A stretch of DNA of 31,240 nucleotides, taken from NCBI GenBank assembly GCA_964568455.1, contig CAZMPJ010000013.1, positions 1 to 31,240 on the forward strand, written 5' to 3'. This document shows positions 19,252-26,523 of this stretch, piece by piece (the stretch's first letter is position 1; every line of letters begins with the position of its first letter). The notes beneath the pieces were generated by a model. It was not told the DNA's origin and did no database searches. It saw only the letters and a list, made by a program, of their open reading frames with translations. This DNA comes from CAZMPJ01 sp964568455. GTDB taxonomy: Bacteria; Margulisbacteria; WOR-1; O2-12-FULL-45-9. The translations under genes were made by a program, and so were the position numbers.

Positions 19252-20568
19252 TTATATAAAATGTGAGGGGGGTCGAAAAGATTCTCCGGCCATTTTTCGC
19301 TCTATGGCAGCTAATAATTCAGGAGTTGCCTCGATTAATTCGTCAGGGGAGCCAATTTTTATTACATGTCTAGCAGCAAGATCCCCTTTGCCAACAGCCC
19401 TTTTTGTGGGTCTGGCATAAATTATGATTTCTTCGGCAGACACTTGTCTAGCCCGTAGGCAGCGATACATTGCTTCCGCCGGGAAAGAGTAAATCGTTCC
19501 ATCGATCTTGAACCAAGCTTGGTTACTATCAGATTCAATTTCAGCGTATAAAAACTCTGGATTAGGACCTAGCGCTTTGATTTCTTCATCAAAATGTCTG
19601 CAAAATACTTCTAAAGCACTTTCTTCTGGCGTGATTGGGAACCCGTTGTCTAGTAATATCTGACGGGTAACTCTGCGGGTAAAGCGTTGAAGATCTATTT
19701 TTAACGTTGCCATGATGTGGATCAAAAGTTTTTTATTTTCATCCTGCCGGCTTGAAATGCCAGCCACATCAAAATCACCTATATCAAAATGTCCTTTGGT
19801 TAAAATGGAGAAAACGAGCGGGTAGCGCCAAGCAAGAAGCTTACCCAGACTGCCTGATTTAGTCCGGGTTCCTTCGGCAATGGGACAGAAACGTAGTATG
19901 CTAACCAGGCCGACTTTTTTTTCTAAGTCTGACCAATTTAAATAACCAAGCTCTTTAGCTAATTGTCCCCGGTTTTCAGGTAGTAGGCGGCGGTCAAATT
20001 GTTTGGTTTGAGGATCATAGAGAATGACACCAATATCAACCCTAATAAAATGATCAAGCAAATTCCAGATGATACCTTTTTCTTTTACATCTAGATACAT
20101 GCCTTCGTAATAAAAATCATTATCGTGAAGGTGACCAGGAGTATTTTCATCAAAAGCCCAGGGGAAGTTTTCTTTAAAAGCAGATAATATTTTCCCTTTA
20201 CTTTTTTTATAATGTGCTTCTAGGCCAGAAAGGAGCCTATCTCTTCTTAATAATGTTTCCCATTTTGGTTTACCGCATAACTCTTTTAGTAAAGCCGGTT
20301 GTTCTAATCTATGCAGGCGAGGGTCAACTGTAAGAGTTTTCTTGTCTAATTGTATTTCCCATCTTTCAAGCACACATCTTCTAAATAAATAATTAAAGGC
20401 AGAGCGGCCTCTTTTAGTAGGAGAAGATATCCATAATGGCATGCAACCTGCAGATGCAGTGCCAGCTATGTGTTGATCGTGTGTTTGAGCAAGTAATTGC
20501 CTATTAACATAGCCACTTGGCAGCAAGGCCGATTTTGGTGCATGATATTTTGTTACGCGGATCCCCAT
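19252..20568 (-). CDS. Protein of unknown function (438 aa) with sigma-28-like promoter
   Basis: I do not recognise a family. No signal peptide or membrane helix is seen, so it should be cytoplasmic. It is mixed alpha/beta. Notable local features are a His/Asp/aromatic-rich patch GHLHDNDFYYEGMYLDV at about 144-160, an HFDIGDFDVAG stretch at about 260, and a short C-terminal alpha/beta part with IIIYARPTKRAVGKGD. The start at 20568 is chosen because the CGATAA promoter lies only six bases before this ATG, which would make the message leaderless. It is divergent from the ZIP transporter gene. Membership of the same putative regulon as the 23-30 kb locus is the only hint to its role. Confidence 0.75.
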   Translation of the reverse strand: MGIRVTKYHAPKSALLPSGYVNRQLLAQTHDQHIAGTASAGCMPLWISSPTKRGRSAFNYLFRRCVLERWEIQLDKKTLTVDPRLHRLEQPALLKELCGKPKWETLLRRDRLLSGLEAHYKKSKGKILSAFKENFPWAFDENTPGHLHDNDFYYEGMYLDVKEKGIIWNLLDHFIRVDIGVILYDPQTKQFDRRLLPENRGQLAKELGYLNWSDLEKKVGLVSILRFCPIAEGTRTKSGSLGKLLAWRYPLVFSILTKGHFDIGDFDVAGISSRQDENKKLLIHIMATLKIDLQRFTRRVTRQILLDNGFPITPEESALEVFCRHFDEEIKALGPNPEFLYAEIESDSNQAWFKIDGTIYSFPAEAMYRCLRARQVSAEEIIIYARPTKRAVGKGDLAARHVIKIGSPDELIEATPELLAAIERKMAGESFRPPSHFI

Positions 20569-20574
20569 AATAAG

Positions 20575-20602
20575 TTATCGAAAGATAAAAATAGAAATTT
20601 CA
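20575..20602 (-). promoter_or_regulatory. Sigma-28-like promoter motif, site 2 (438-aa protein gene)
   Basis: Minus strand: TGAAATTT (20602-20595), 14-base spacer, CGATAA (20580-20575), then CTTATT and the ATG. With six bases between motif and ATG, transcription would begin at the start codon itself. Confidence 0.62.
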
Positions 20603-20624
20603 TAAAACTTGCAAAAACTTCCTC

Positions 20625-20652
20625 TTGCTTTTTCTTCCATAAAGACTAAAAT
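20625..20652 (+). promoter_or_regulatory. Sigma-70-like promoter of the ZIP transporter gene
   Basis: TTGCTT (20625-20630), 16-base spacer, TAAAAT (20647-20652), then 10 bases to the ATG at 20663. The leader would be about 3-4 bases. This placement argues for 20663 rather than the TTG at 20609 as the start codon. Confidence 0.5.
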
Positions 20653-20662
20653 TAGCTATATT

Positions 20663-21409
20663 ATGCAAACCTGGATTTATACTTTAACTTCCGTTCTTAT
20701 TATCAGCTTAATTTCTTTTATTGGAGTCATAACCATTGCTTTTAAGAAGCGCTTTTTGCAAAAGATAGTCTTATATTTAGTTAGTTTGTCTGCTGGGGCG
20801 CTTTTGGGTGGAGTTTTTTTTCATCTTATTCCAGAAGCTGCCGAAGAAATCGGATTTAATCTTAATTTAGCACTTTATATTCTAGCGGGTATTCTAACCT
20901 TCTTTGTTTTAGAGAAATTAATCTGCTGGCGGCATTGTCATATTGAAACATCCGAAAGCCATCCTCATCCATTTGCTTTTATGAATTTAATCGGTGATGC
21001 TTTTCACAATTTTATTGATGGCATGATTATTGCTGGCAGCTATGTGGTTAGTATTCCTTTGGGAATAAGTACTACAGTGGCAGTTGTTTTTCACGAGATC
21101 CCGCAAGAAATTGGCGACTTTGGGGTTTTAGTCCATGGTGGTTTTAGTCGCTTTAAAGCCTTACTCTTAAATTTTGCCACGGCTTTAACTGCAGTTGTTG
21201 GGGCATTAATAGTTTTATTGTTAAACCTTGAGGTTAATACCATCGGCCAAATATTAGTACCCTTTACTGCCGGTGGTTTTATTTACATTGCTGCGGCAGA
21301 CTTAATTCCAGAACTTAAAAAAGATATTAAACCTTTAAGCTCTCTTCTCCAGCTGATCTTTATCCTTATTGGATTAGGGATTATGTATTGGCTGGTAATT
21401 CTGAAATAA
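20663..21409 (+). CDS. ZIP family divalent metal (zinc) transporter
   Basis: 248 residues from the ATG at 20663; an upstream in-frame TTG at 20609 would add 18 residues but lies before the predicted promoter. Seven to eight hydrophobic segments are seen. ZIP metal-site motifs are present: HLIPEAAEE in the third segment, HNFIDGMIIAG in the fourth and FHEIPQEIGDFGVL in the fifth, the paired His/Asp/Glu set that forms the binuclear metal site. A short His-containing cytoplasmic loop (CRHCHIETSESHPHPF type, about residues 92-110) between segments 3 and 4 is also usual. It brings Zn2+ (or Fe/Mn) into the cytoplasm through the inner membrane. It is closest in layout to the ZupT/GufA bacterial branch. 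Exact metal is not decidable. Confidence 0.92.
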   Translation: MQTWIYTLTSVLIISLISFIGVITIAFKKRFLQKIVLYLVSLSAGALLGGVFFHLIPEAAEEIGFNLNLALYILAGILTFFVLEKLICWRHCHIETSESHPHPFAFMNLIGDAFHNFIDGMIIAGSYVVSIPLGISTTVAVVFHEIPQEIGDFGVLVHGGFSRFKALLLNFATALTAVVGALIVLLLNLEVNTIGQILVPFTAGGFIYIAAADLIPELKKDIKPLSSLLQLIFILIGLGIMYWLVILK

Positions 21410-21426
21410 AAGAAAAAGCTTTATAG

Positions 21427-21454
21427 TGAAATCCCCCCTCTAAAAAGACGAAGA
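21427..21454 (+). promoter_or_regulatory. Sigma-28-like promoter motif, site 3 (lipoprotein peptidase gene)
   Basis: TGAAATCC, 14-base spacer, CGAAGA (21449-21454), then eight bases to the ATG at 21463. Both halves carry substitutions against the best sites, but the spacing is identical, and the CGAAGA variant recurs at site 5. Confidence 0.45.
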
Positions 21455-21462
21455 TACTATAT

Positions 21463-22479
21463 ATGCATGTATCAGCTGTTTACACGCCTAAAAGTTTGGG
21501 TAAAACAACATTACCCAAGAGACCATCATTGCCAAAACGAATGATGGGGCTGCTAACTGTAGTTTTTAGCTCCTTAGCTGCTATCTTTTTGATTGCTTGT
21601 GCAGAAGGAAACAATGCTGAAAGCTTTGATCATCATAATTCCTTTTGTGTAGAAAAGCTGGCAAAGCAAACTGGAACGCCGCCCGAAGAGTTAGAGTTGT
21701 TAACCTGTGAAGATTTAGTGAGTGTTTTTCCGCCTCTGCCTGATAAATATATTCTACTTAGGGAAGAAAATGCCCTTTTTATTACTCATTGCACTGAAAC
21801 GAATTATGCTTCAGCTCTTTTAAAAGAAATACAATTTTGCTATGGGCAAATAGAACAGCTCTTGGGTATTTCTCCTATTACGCAGTGTACTTTATATACC
21901 TTGGCTGTAGCAGAAGACCTTACGGCAACAGAAAGCCAGCTTAGCTGTATGACTATTCCTTCTGGTCTAATAACTTATGCGACGGAATGTGAAGAGCCAG
22001 AGCCTCAAGCAGAAGCTGAAGAGTGTTATTTTGGTCATGAACCAGTTCATCTTTTTTTATCCGGAACAGTGCTGGCTACTTTTCCTCCCTGGTTAAACGA
22101 AGGATTATCAGAATGGGTTCAAGCCACACTATCGCCTTCTCATTCTTTGCAATGTTTTGCCAATGGTTGGCAGCTTTTAGATAATGAAGGAATTTTTCCT
22201 TCTGATTCGGGCAGCTATGTTTCTTTCGCTAAATCAAGAGAAGAGCATCAAGCCGCTGGAACAGAAAGAGATGCCTATCAAACCGGAGCCTGTTTTTGGG
22301 ATTACATTGTTGAAAATTTCAGCCGCGAAAGTTTATTAGAAATTATGAGCCTGGTCCAACAAACCCGTTTTACTTCTATGTCTTTTGTAACTGATATTTT
22401 GGAACCCACAATTGGGGATGCTGGCGTAAATAAATTAAAGGCTGTATTTGGAGAAGACTCCATCGAGGCTTATAGATAA
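21463..22479 (+). CDS. Lipoprotein with gluzincin-type zinc peptidase motif
   Basis: 338 residues. A basic n-region of about 28 residues is followed by a hydrophobic stretch ending in the lipobox LIAC (C46), so the mature protein should be lipid-anchored to the envelope. The zinc motif is HEPVH at 192-196 with the third ligand Glu in PPWLNEGLSEW (E213), the layout of MA-clan gluzincins. The mature part is rich in Cys (about eleven) and acidic, suggesting disulfides in an exported protein. The ATG at 21463 is used because of the promoter just upstream; an in-frame MM at residues 27-28 could be an alternative start giving a more usual signal peptide. It ends four bases before the convergent LamG-like lipoprotein gene's stop. 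Confidence 0.8.
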   Translation: MHVSAVYTPKSLGKTTLPKRPSLPKRMMGLLTVVFSSLAAIFLIACAEGNNAESFDHHNSFCVEKLAKQTGTPPEELELLTCEDLVSVFPPLPDKYILLREENALFITHCTETNYASALLKEIQFCYGQIEQLLGISPITQCTLYTLAVAEDLTATESQLSCMTIPSGLITYATECEEPEPQAEAEECYFGHEPVHLFLSGTVLATFPPWLNEGLSEWVQATLSPSHSLQCFANGWQLLDNEGIFPSDSGSYVSFAKSREEHQAAGTERDAYQTGACFWDYIVENFSRESLLEIMSLVQQTRFTSMSFVTDILEPTIGDAGVNKLKAVFGEDSIEAYR

Positions 22480-22483
22480 TTAA

Positions 22484-23347
22484 TTATTGCTGATACAGCT
22501 GTGTAACTTCGGCAGAGGTCAAAGCCCGATTATAAATTTGTACGTCGTCAATAGTGCCTTTGAAATAATATAGTAAAGCATCAATAGCAGATCGGCCATA
22601 ACCAATTGATAATAAACCACTATTCATAGAGTCTAAGAAATAATTAAAAGAGGAATCACCAAAATTGTATTCGCGAGTACTCATTTCTGTTCCGTTTAAA
22701 TACCCGGTATTTCCAGTTGAACTAACAATGGCGACAAAATGATACCAAGCTTCGGTGGTCAAATTATAGCCAGTATCAAAACACTGAATTGGTTCTGAGC
22801 TGCCAGGTAACGTGAGAGTAAAAAACAATTCTGTATTATCAGTATAAACACCTTTGTGTCCTATCTCGATAATACAACCGTCCTTTGCACCGGTAGCTTC
22901 AGGAGAAGAGCCTAGATAAAGAAGAGGGAGAAAGATTGCATTAACACCAGCTTCTTGCTCAAATTTAAACCAGATAGCAATACTGCCTGCGGAAGAGGTG
23001 CTGACTTGGGTGGGAGCAACTTCGCCGCTACCTGGTATTTGCACATAATCATTAGTGCCATCAAAAGACAGGGCATTACTAGATCTTCCAGTAGCCCAAG
23101 TTGCGCCATAGATAGTTCCAGAAAGACTATTACTAGAAGAGTCAGTGGCAACGCTGCCAGAACCCTCATTAAAAGCGTAATGAGCTAACAATCCACTTAT
23201 AGTGGTGGTTGTACTTGTTGTCGTTGTAGTGGTTGTTGTTGAGTTTGTTGTAGTAGTGGACGTTGTTTGACTGGTTGCACAACCAACAAGCAAACCAATA
23301 ACAACAAGTAAGACAAAAGTAAAGCCAAAAATATATTTAACTCTCAT
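22484..23347 (-). CDS. Lipoprotein with Thr-rich linker and LamG-like (concanavalin-type) domain
   Basis: 287 residues. A signal peptide ends in the lipobox LVGC (C23), followed by a Ser/Thr-rich spacer (about 25-50, nearly all Thr/Ser), then a jelly-roll domain. That domain begins GLLAHYAFNEGSGSVATDSS and has the LamG/Laminin_G_3 hallmarks ALSFDGTNDYVQIP, SIAIWFKFE, WYHFVAIV, GYLNGTEM and the closing GTIDDVQIYNRALTSAEV. Such domains bind carbohydrate or protein ligands at the cell surface; here the Thr-rich spacer should lift the domain off the membrane. The promoter is a consensus sigma-70 type and the leader is nearly absent. Surface adhesion or polymer binding is inference from the family. 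Confidence 0.88.
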   Translation of the reverse strand: MRVKYIFGFTFVLLVVIGLLVGCATSQTTSTTTTNSTTTTTTTTSTTTTISGLLAHYAFNEGSGSVATDSSSNSLSGTIYGATWATGRSSNALSFDGTNDYVQIPGSGEVAPTQVSTSSAGSIAIWFKFEQEAGVNAIFLPLLYLGSSPEATGAKDGCIIEIGHKGVYTDNTELFFTLTLPGSSEPIQCFDTGYNLTTEAWYHFVAIVSSTGNTGYLNGTEMSTREYNFGDSSFNYFLDSMNSGLLSIGYGRSAIDALLYYFKGTIDDVQIYNRALTSAEVTQLYQQ

Positions 23348-23356
23348 TTGGTTGTT

Positions 23357-23385
23357 ATTTTAGAGTCTCTTGCTAAGGTTGTCAA
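23357..23385 (-). promoter_or_regulatory. Consensus sigma-70 promoter of the LamG-like lipoprotein gene
   Basis: Minus strand: perfect TTGACA (23385-23380), 17-base spacer, TAAAAT (23362-23357), then nine bases to the ATG at 23347. The predicted leader is about 2-3 bases, with no Shine-Dalgarno sequence. Confidence 0.72.
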
Positions 23386-23434
23386 TTGATTTGCGGGAAT
23401 TCAAAACTGGAGAAAAAATGGTTTCCCTCAAAAG

Positions 23435-23461
23435 TGAAATTATTGCTAAATATGTCGATAA
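23435..23461 (+). promoter_or_regulatory. Sigma-28-like promoter motif, site 4 (three-domain fusion gene)
   Basis: TGAAATTA (23435-23442), 13-base spacer, CGATAA (23456-23461). The spacing is one base shorter than at the other six sites. Sixteen bases then lead to the ATG at 23478 and include a GAGG ribosome-binding site, so this gene has a short real leader. Confidence 0.55.
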
Positions 23462-23477
23462 TAGGTTGTGAGGAACT

Positions 23478-25604
23478 ATGTATAAAGTAACTCAAATACT
23501 AACAAGAGCGTTGCTACCTCAATTCTTATTTAAGCGGCAGCCCTTAGCCGGGAAAAGAGTAATTGTAACTTCAGGAGGAACACTTGCTCCTATTGATGAT
23601 GTTAGGCATATTGGTAATTTTAGCTCAGGAGCATTTCCAGCCAGAATTGCTGAAGCTTGTTTACTAAGTGGGGCAGAAGTTTTTTATGTTCATGGTAAAG
23701 GGGCAAGAATACCGTTTTATAAAGATTTAAACTTAGTTCCAGAGCAGCCGTTATATAAGGAGCTTGCCAGGCTCTTTCCTCTAAGAGCTTTATATAATCG
23801 ATTTCAAAAACAAGGGTTGCTTCATGTTTTTCCAATTAGAACAGTGCCCGAATATGCTGAAGCTTTACAGCAATTGTTATCAGAAAGACCGATTGATATT
23901 ATTTTTCTTGGCATGGCTGTTTCTGACTATGGGATTGAGCCTGCTGCCGGGAAAATATCTTCAGCCAGCGAGGCGTTGAGCCTCACTTTAACCAGAAACA
24001 TGAAGGTTATTGCAGAAATTAAAAAATGGTCCCAAGGGCAAGTCTTTCAGATCGGCTTTAAATTGCTTTCTGGAGTTGCTAGACAAACATTAATTGATAC
24101 GGCCTATGCTTCTCTTTTGGGCGCAAAGTCGAATCTGGTCTTAGCTAACGACTTGCAAGAAATAAGAAGCGGGAATCGAACCATGTATATGGTTACGCCA
24201 GAAAAAGGGGTGCAAGTGATCGGTCATGCGCCAGACATGGCTAGCAGGATAGTTGAATATGTTGCAAAAAGAAGCAAGACAACACATTTTAAAACTATAA
24301 TTAGTGGAGAGGCCAATGTATCAGTAGAGCACGAAGAAGAATATGCCCTGATGAAGCAGTGGGGGCATTTATTGGCTCAGATAGGTTTTATGACGCCATA
24401 TCTACCGGGAGATAAACGCTTGCATGGTAGCCTGGCAATTAGAATTCCTGAAACTAATAAATTTTTAATTACTGCTAGAAACAGTAATAAGGGCGAGTTG
24501 GCTGTTGATGATGTAGTTCTGATTGATCAGGTAGATTTTGCTGCCCGGAAAATATTTACTAAATCATTAAATGATAGAAAAGGCTCTCTCAATGTTCCCT
24601 TGGTTGCTGAGATTTTTAGAAAATATCCAGAAATAAATGCAGTCGTTCATACTCATAATGGATTAGACAATGTTCCAACTTCCGAATTCCCCCATATGCC
24701 AGGAACCGTAGAGTATGTTGAGGCAACAATGCAAGTCTTAGATATGGAATCCCCATTAATAATGTTAAAGGAGCATGGTTTATTGGCGATTGGTAGTGAT
24801 CTGCAAGCAGCTTCTGAATTGCTTTTGACTGCTTCGCTAAAAGCTAATTCATCAACCGGAGAAAACCATGCTTATAGAAATTTTCCTGATACCTATGACT
24901 TAATATATCAAAAGTATGCTGGGCACATTGACGATTTTGTCAAATTAATTACGCGCGATTTAGATCCAGGCGCAACTATTTTAGATGCAGCCGCTGGAAC
25001 AGGGTTGGTGACTCTAGCTTTAGCCAAACAAGGCTTCAATGTTACAGCAGCTGACCTTCATCTCAAAATGTTGGTTGTGTTAGATCAAAAGAGAAGGGCG
25101 CAACATCTGCCAGAGATCAAATTAGTAAATCAAGCCTTTCAAGAATTAGAATTTGACCAAGAATTTGATGTTGTTGAAGCAAGACAGTCGATTAATTACC
25201 TGGTTGGTTGGAATAATTTAGTTGAAGGATTAAAAAGAATAAGAAAAGCCTTAAAACCAGGCGGCCGATTAATATTTAATGCGCCAAATTATGATCCTAG
25301 CCAAAAAGAATTTCCTGATAGAGTATACCAAGTTCAAGAAGGGAATCTTGGGGGCATTGTTTTAGAGTGGAATACGGTAGAGGGGGCAGTTTTGACCCAT
25401 CATCACGATTGTTTGGTTTGGGATGAAACTGAACCTGAAAACATCAGAGCTTTAAATGATACAAATATTTTTCAAATGTATACTGCAGACGAATTCAGAA
25501 TAGCTTTAGTTGAGGCTGGTTTTTTAAAAATACAGTTTTACTCTTCAGGCCTTCAGCCCTTTAATTCACAAGATAAAACTTTGTATGTGGAGGCAACCAG
25601 ATGA
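23478..25604 (+). CDS. Three-domain fusion: CoaB/DFP-like, class II aldolase-like, SAM methyltransferase
   Basis: 708 residues with three recognisable parts. (1) About 22-265, CoaB/DFP-like: GKRVIVTSGGT, DDVRHIGNFSSG, a MAVSDY segment, AAGKI and LVLAND match the phosphopantothenate-cysteine ligase fold. (2) About 280-460, class II aldolase/adducin-like: FLITARNSNKGEL, VVHTHNG (H391, H393) and KEHGLLAIG (H433) give the three zinc ligands. The Glu that is catalytic in fuculose aldolase, expected in the stretch GSLNVPL (369-375), appears to be Asn. (3) About 475-708, class I methyltransferase: ILDAAAGTG (501-509) as SAM motif I and a conserved LKPGGRLIFNAPN strand. I know of no characterised enzyme with this order. 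An ATGA overlap couples it to the aminotransferase that follows. The frame is continuous and no internal start with a ribosome-binding site was noticed, so it seems one polypeptide. The reaction is unknown. Confidence 0.85.
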   Translation: MYKVTQILTRALLPQFLFKRQPLAGKRVIVTSGGTLAPIDDVRHIGNFSSGAFPARIAEACLLSGAEVFYVHGKGARIPFYKDLNLVPEQPLYKELARLFPLRALYNRFQKQGLLHVFPIRTVPEYAEALQQLLSERPIDIIFLGMAVSDYGIEPAAGKISSASEALSLTLTRNMKVIAEIKKWSQGQVFQIGFKLLSGVARQTLIDTAYASLLGAKSNLVLANDLQEIRSGNRTMYMVTPEKGVQVIGHAPDMASRIVEYVAKRSKTTHFKTIISGEANVSVEHEEEYALMKQWGHLLAQIGFMTPYLPGDKRLHGSLAIRIPETNKFLITARNSNKGELAVDDVVLIDQVDFAARKIFTKSLNDRKGSLNVPLVAEIFRKYPEINAVVHTHNGLDNVPTSEFPHMPGTVEYVEATMQVLDMESPLIMLKEHGLLAIGSDLQAASELLLTASLKANSSTGENHAYRNFPDTYDLIYQKYAGHIDDFVKLITRDLDPGATILDAAAGTGLVTLALAKQGFNVTAADLHLKMLVVLDQKRRAQHLPEIKLVNQAFQELEFDQEFDVVEARQSINYLVGWNNLVEGLKRIRKALKPGGRLIFNAPNYDPSQKEFPDRVYQVQEGNLGGIVLEWNTVEGAVLTHHHDCLVWDETEPENIRALNDTNIFQMYTADEFRIALVEAGFLKIQFYSSGLQPFNSQDKTLYVEATR

Positions 25605-26512
25605 TTACCTCGCGCTTAGCTAAAACAGCCTGGCTTAATAGCCGATTAGTGCCAAGCAATCAAGTTAATATTCATCTCTCGAGCGTAGGAGTAAATTATG
25701 GGGCTGGTGTTTATGATGTGATGCGCTGTAGAGAGGTTGGGGGCCAAGCTGCGGTTTTTAGATTAGATGACCATATAGATCGATTTTATTATTCTGCAAG
25801 TTCGTTAAGAATGCAATTACCAGTTGAAAAAAATCAATTTAAACAAGCGGTAATTGAAACGGTTAAAGCAAATTCAATGACCGAAGGGGAAATTAGATTG
25901 TTAGCCTTGTGTGGTTTTGGACGCAGGGGATTATTTCCGCCCAAATCAGAAGTTGATACTGCTATTGTCTTGTTGCCATCTACAGATCTTGAACCTAGAG
26001 ATGGATATAGTGTAAATGTGTCTCAGGTAATTCGTCCACATCCACTATCAACAGTAATTGATGCAAAAATTATCGGACACTACGCGAGTTCTATTCTGGG
26101 TGTGGTTGACGCGGCAGAGATGGGTGTTAAGTCAGTCGTTATGTTAGATTGGGAAGGCAATGTGGCAGAAGGGCCGATTGCTAATTTCTTTATGGTTAGC
26201 GATGGAACTTTATTTACTCCTCCGTCAGGTAGAATCCTGCCTGGTATGACTAGGGATACAATAATTAAACTAGCCCAAAGTATGGGGATTGAAGTTCGGC
26301 AAGAATTTTTTAAAACTGATTTTTTACAAAAGGCTAGCGAAGCTTTCTTTACTGGAACTTCTTTGGGGGTATTTCCAATTGCCGAGCTTGAAGGCAGGTC
26401 GCTATCAAGTTGGGCTGATGATTCAACAACTCTTTGTTTAAGAGAGGCCTGGCAAAAAGCTGTTCAAGGGCAACTTAACCTAGAAGATCATCCTTGGATA
26501 ACACTGCTGTGA
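25601..26512 (+). CDS. Class IV PLP aminotransferase (branched-chain/D-amino acid type)
   Basis: 303 residues, the family's usual length. The PLP Lys is K156 in DAKIIGHYASS, matching the BCAT pattern K-x-x-x-Y-A-S; E190 in EGNVAEGP matches the Glu that binds the pyridine nitrogen; ILPGMTRDTII is the phosphate-cup segment; FFTGTSLGV matches the C-terminal G-T-S/T-x-x-x signature. It moves an amino group between glutamate and a 2-oxo acid in the cytoplasm. IlvE, D-amino-acid aminotransferase and aminodeoxychorismate lyase share this fold; the intact Lys and lack of the lyase pattern favour a transaminase. The start overlaps the fusion gene's stop (ATGA), so the two are made from one transcript and probably act in one pathway. 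It ends 11 bases before the convergent nicotianamine-synthase-like gene. Confidence 0.88.
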   Translation: MITSRLAKTAWLNSRLVPSNQVNIHLSSVGVNYGAGVYDVMRCREVGGQAAVFRLDDHIDRFYYSASSLRMQLPVEKNQFKQAVIETVKANSMTEGEIRLLALCGFGRRGLFPPKSEVDTAIVLLPSTDLEPRDGYSVNVSQVIRPHPLSTVIDAKIIGHYASSILGVVDAAEMGVKSVVMLDWEGNVAEGPIANFFMVSDGTLFTPPSGRILPGMTRDTIIKLAQSMGIEVRQEFFKTDFLQKASEAFFTGTSLGVFPIAELEGRSLSSWADDSTTLCLREAWQKAVQGQLNLEDHPWITLL

Positions 26513-26523
26513 CTTTAACGAAG

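Noticed and set aside
20609..20662. TTG start for the ZIP transporter
   Set aside because: The extra 18 residues overlap the predicted promoter, and the hydrophobic first segment begins just after the ATG at 20663.
23200..23280. Repetitive triplets taken as a possible tandem-repeat array or CRISPR-like structure
   Set aside because: They are Thr/Ser codons in a lipoprotein linker, with no repeat-spacer pattern.
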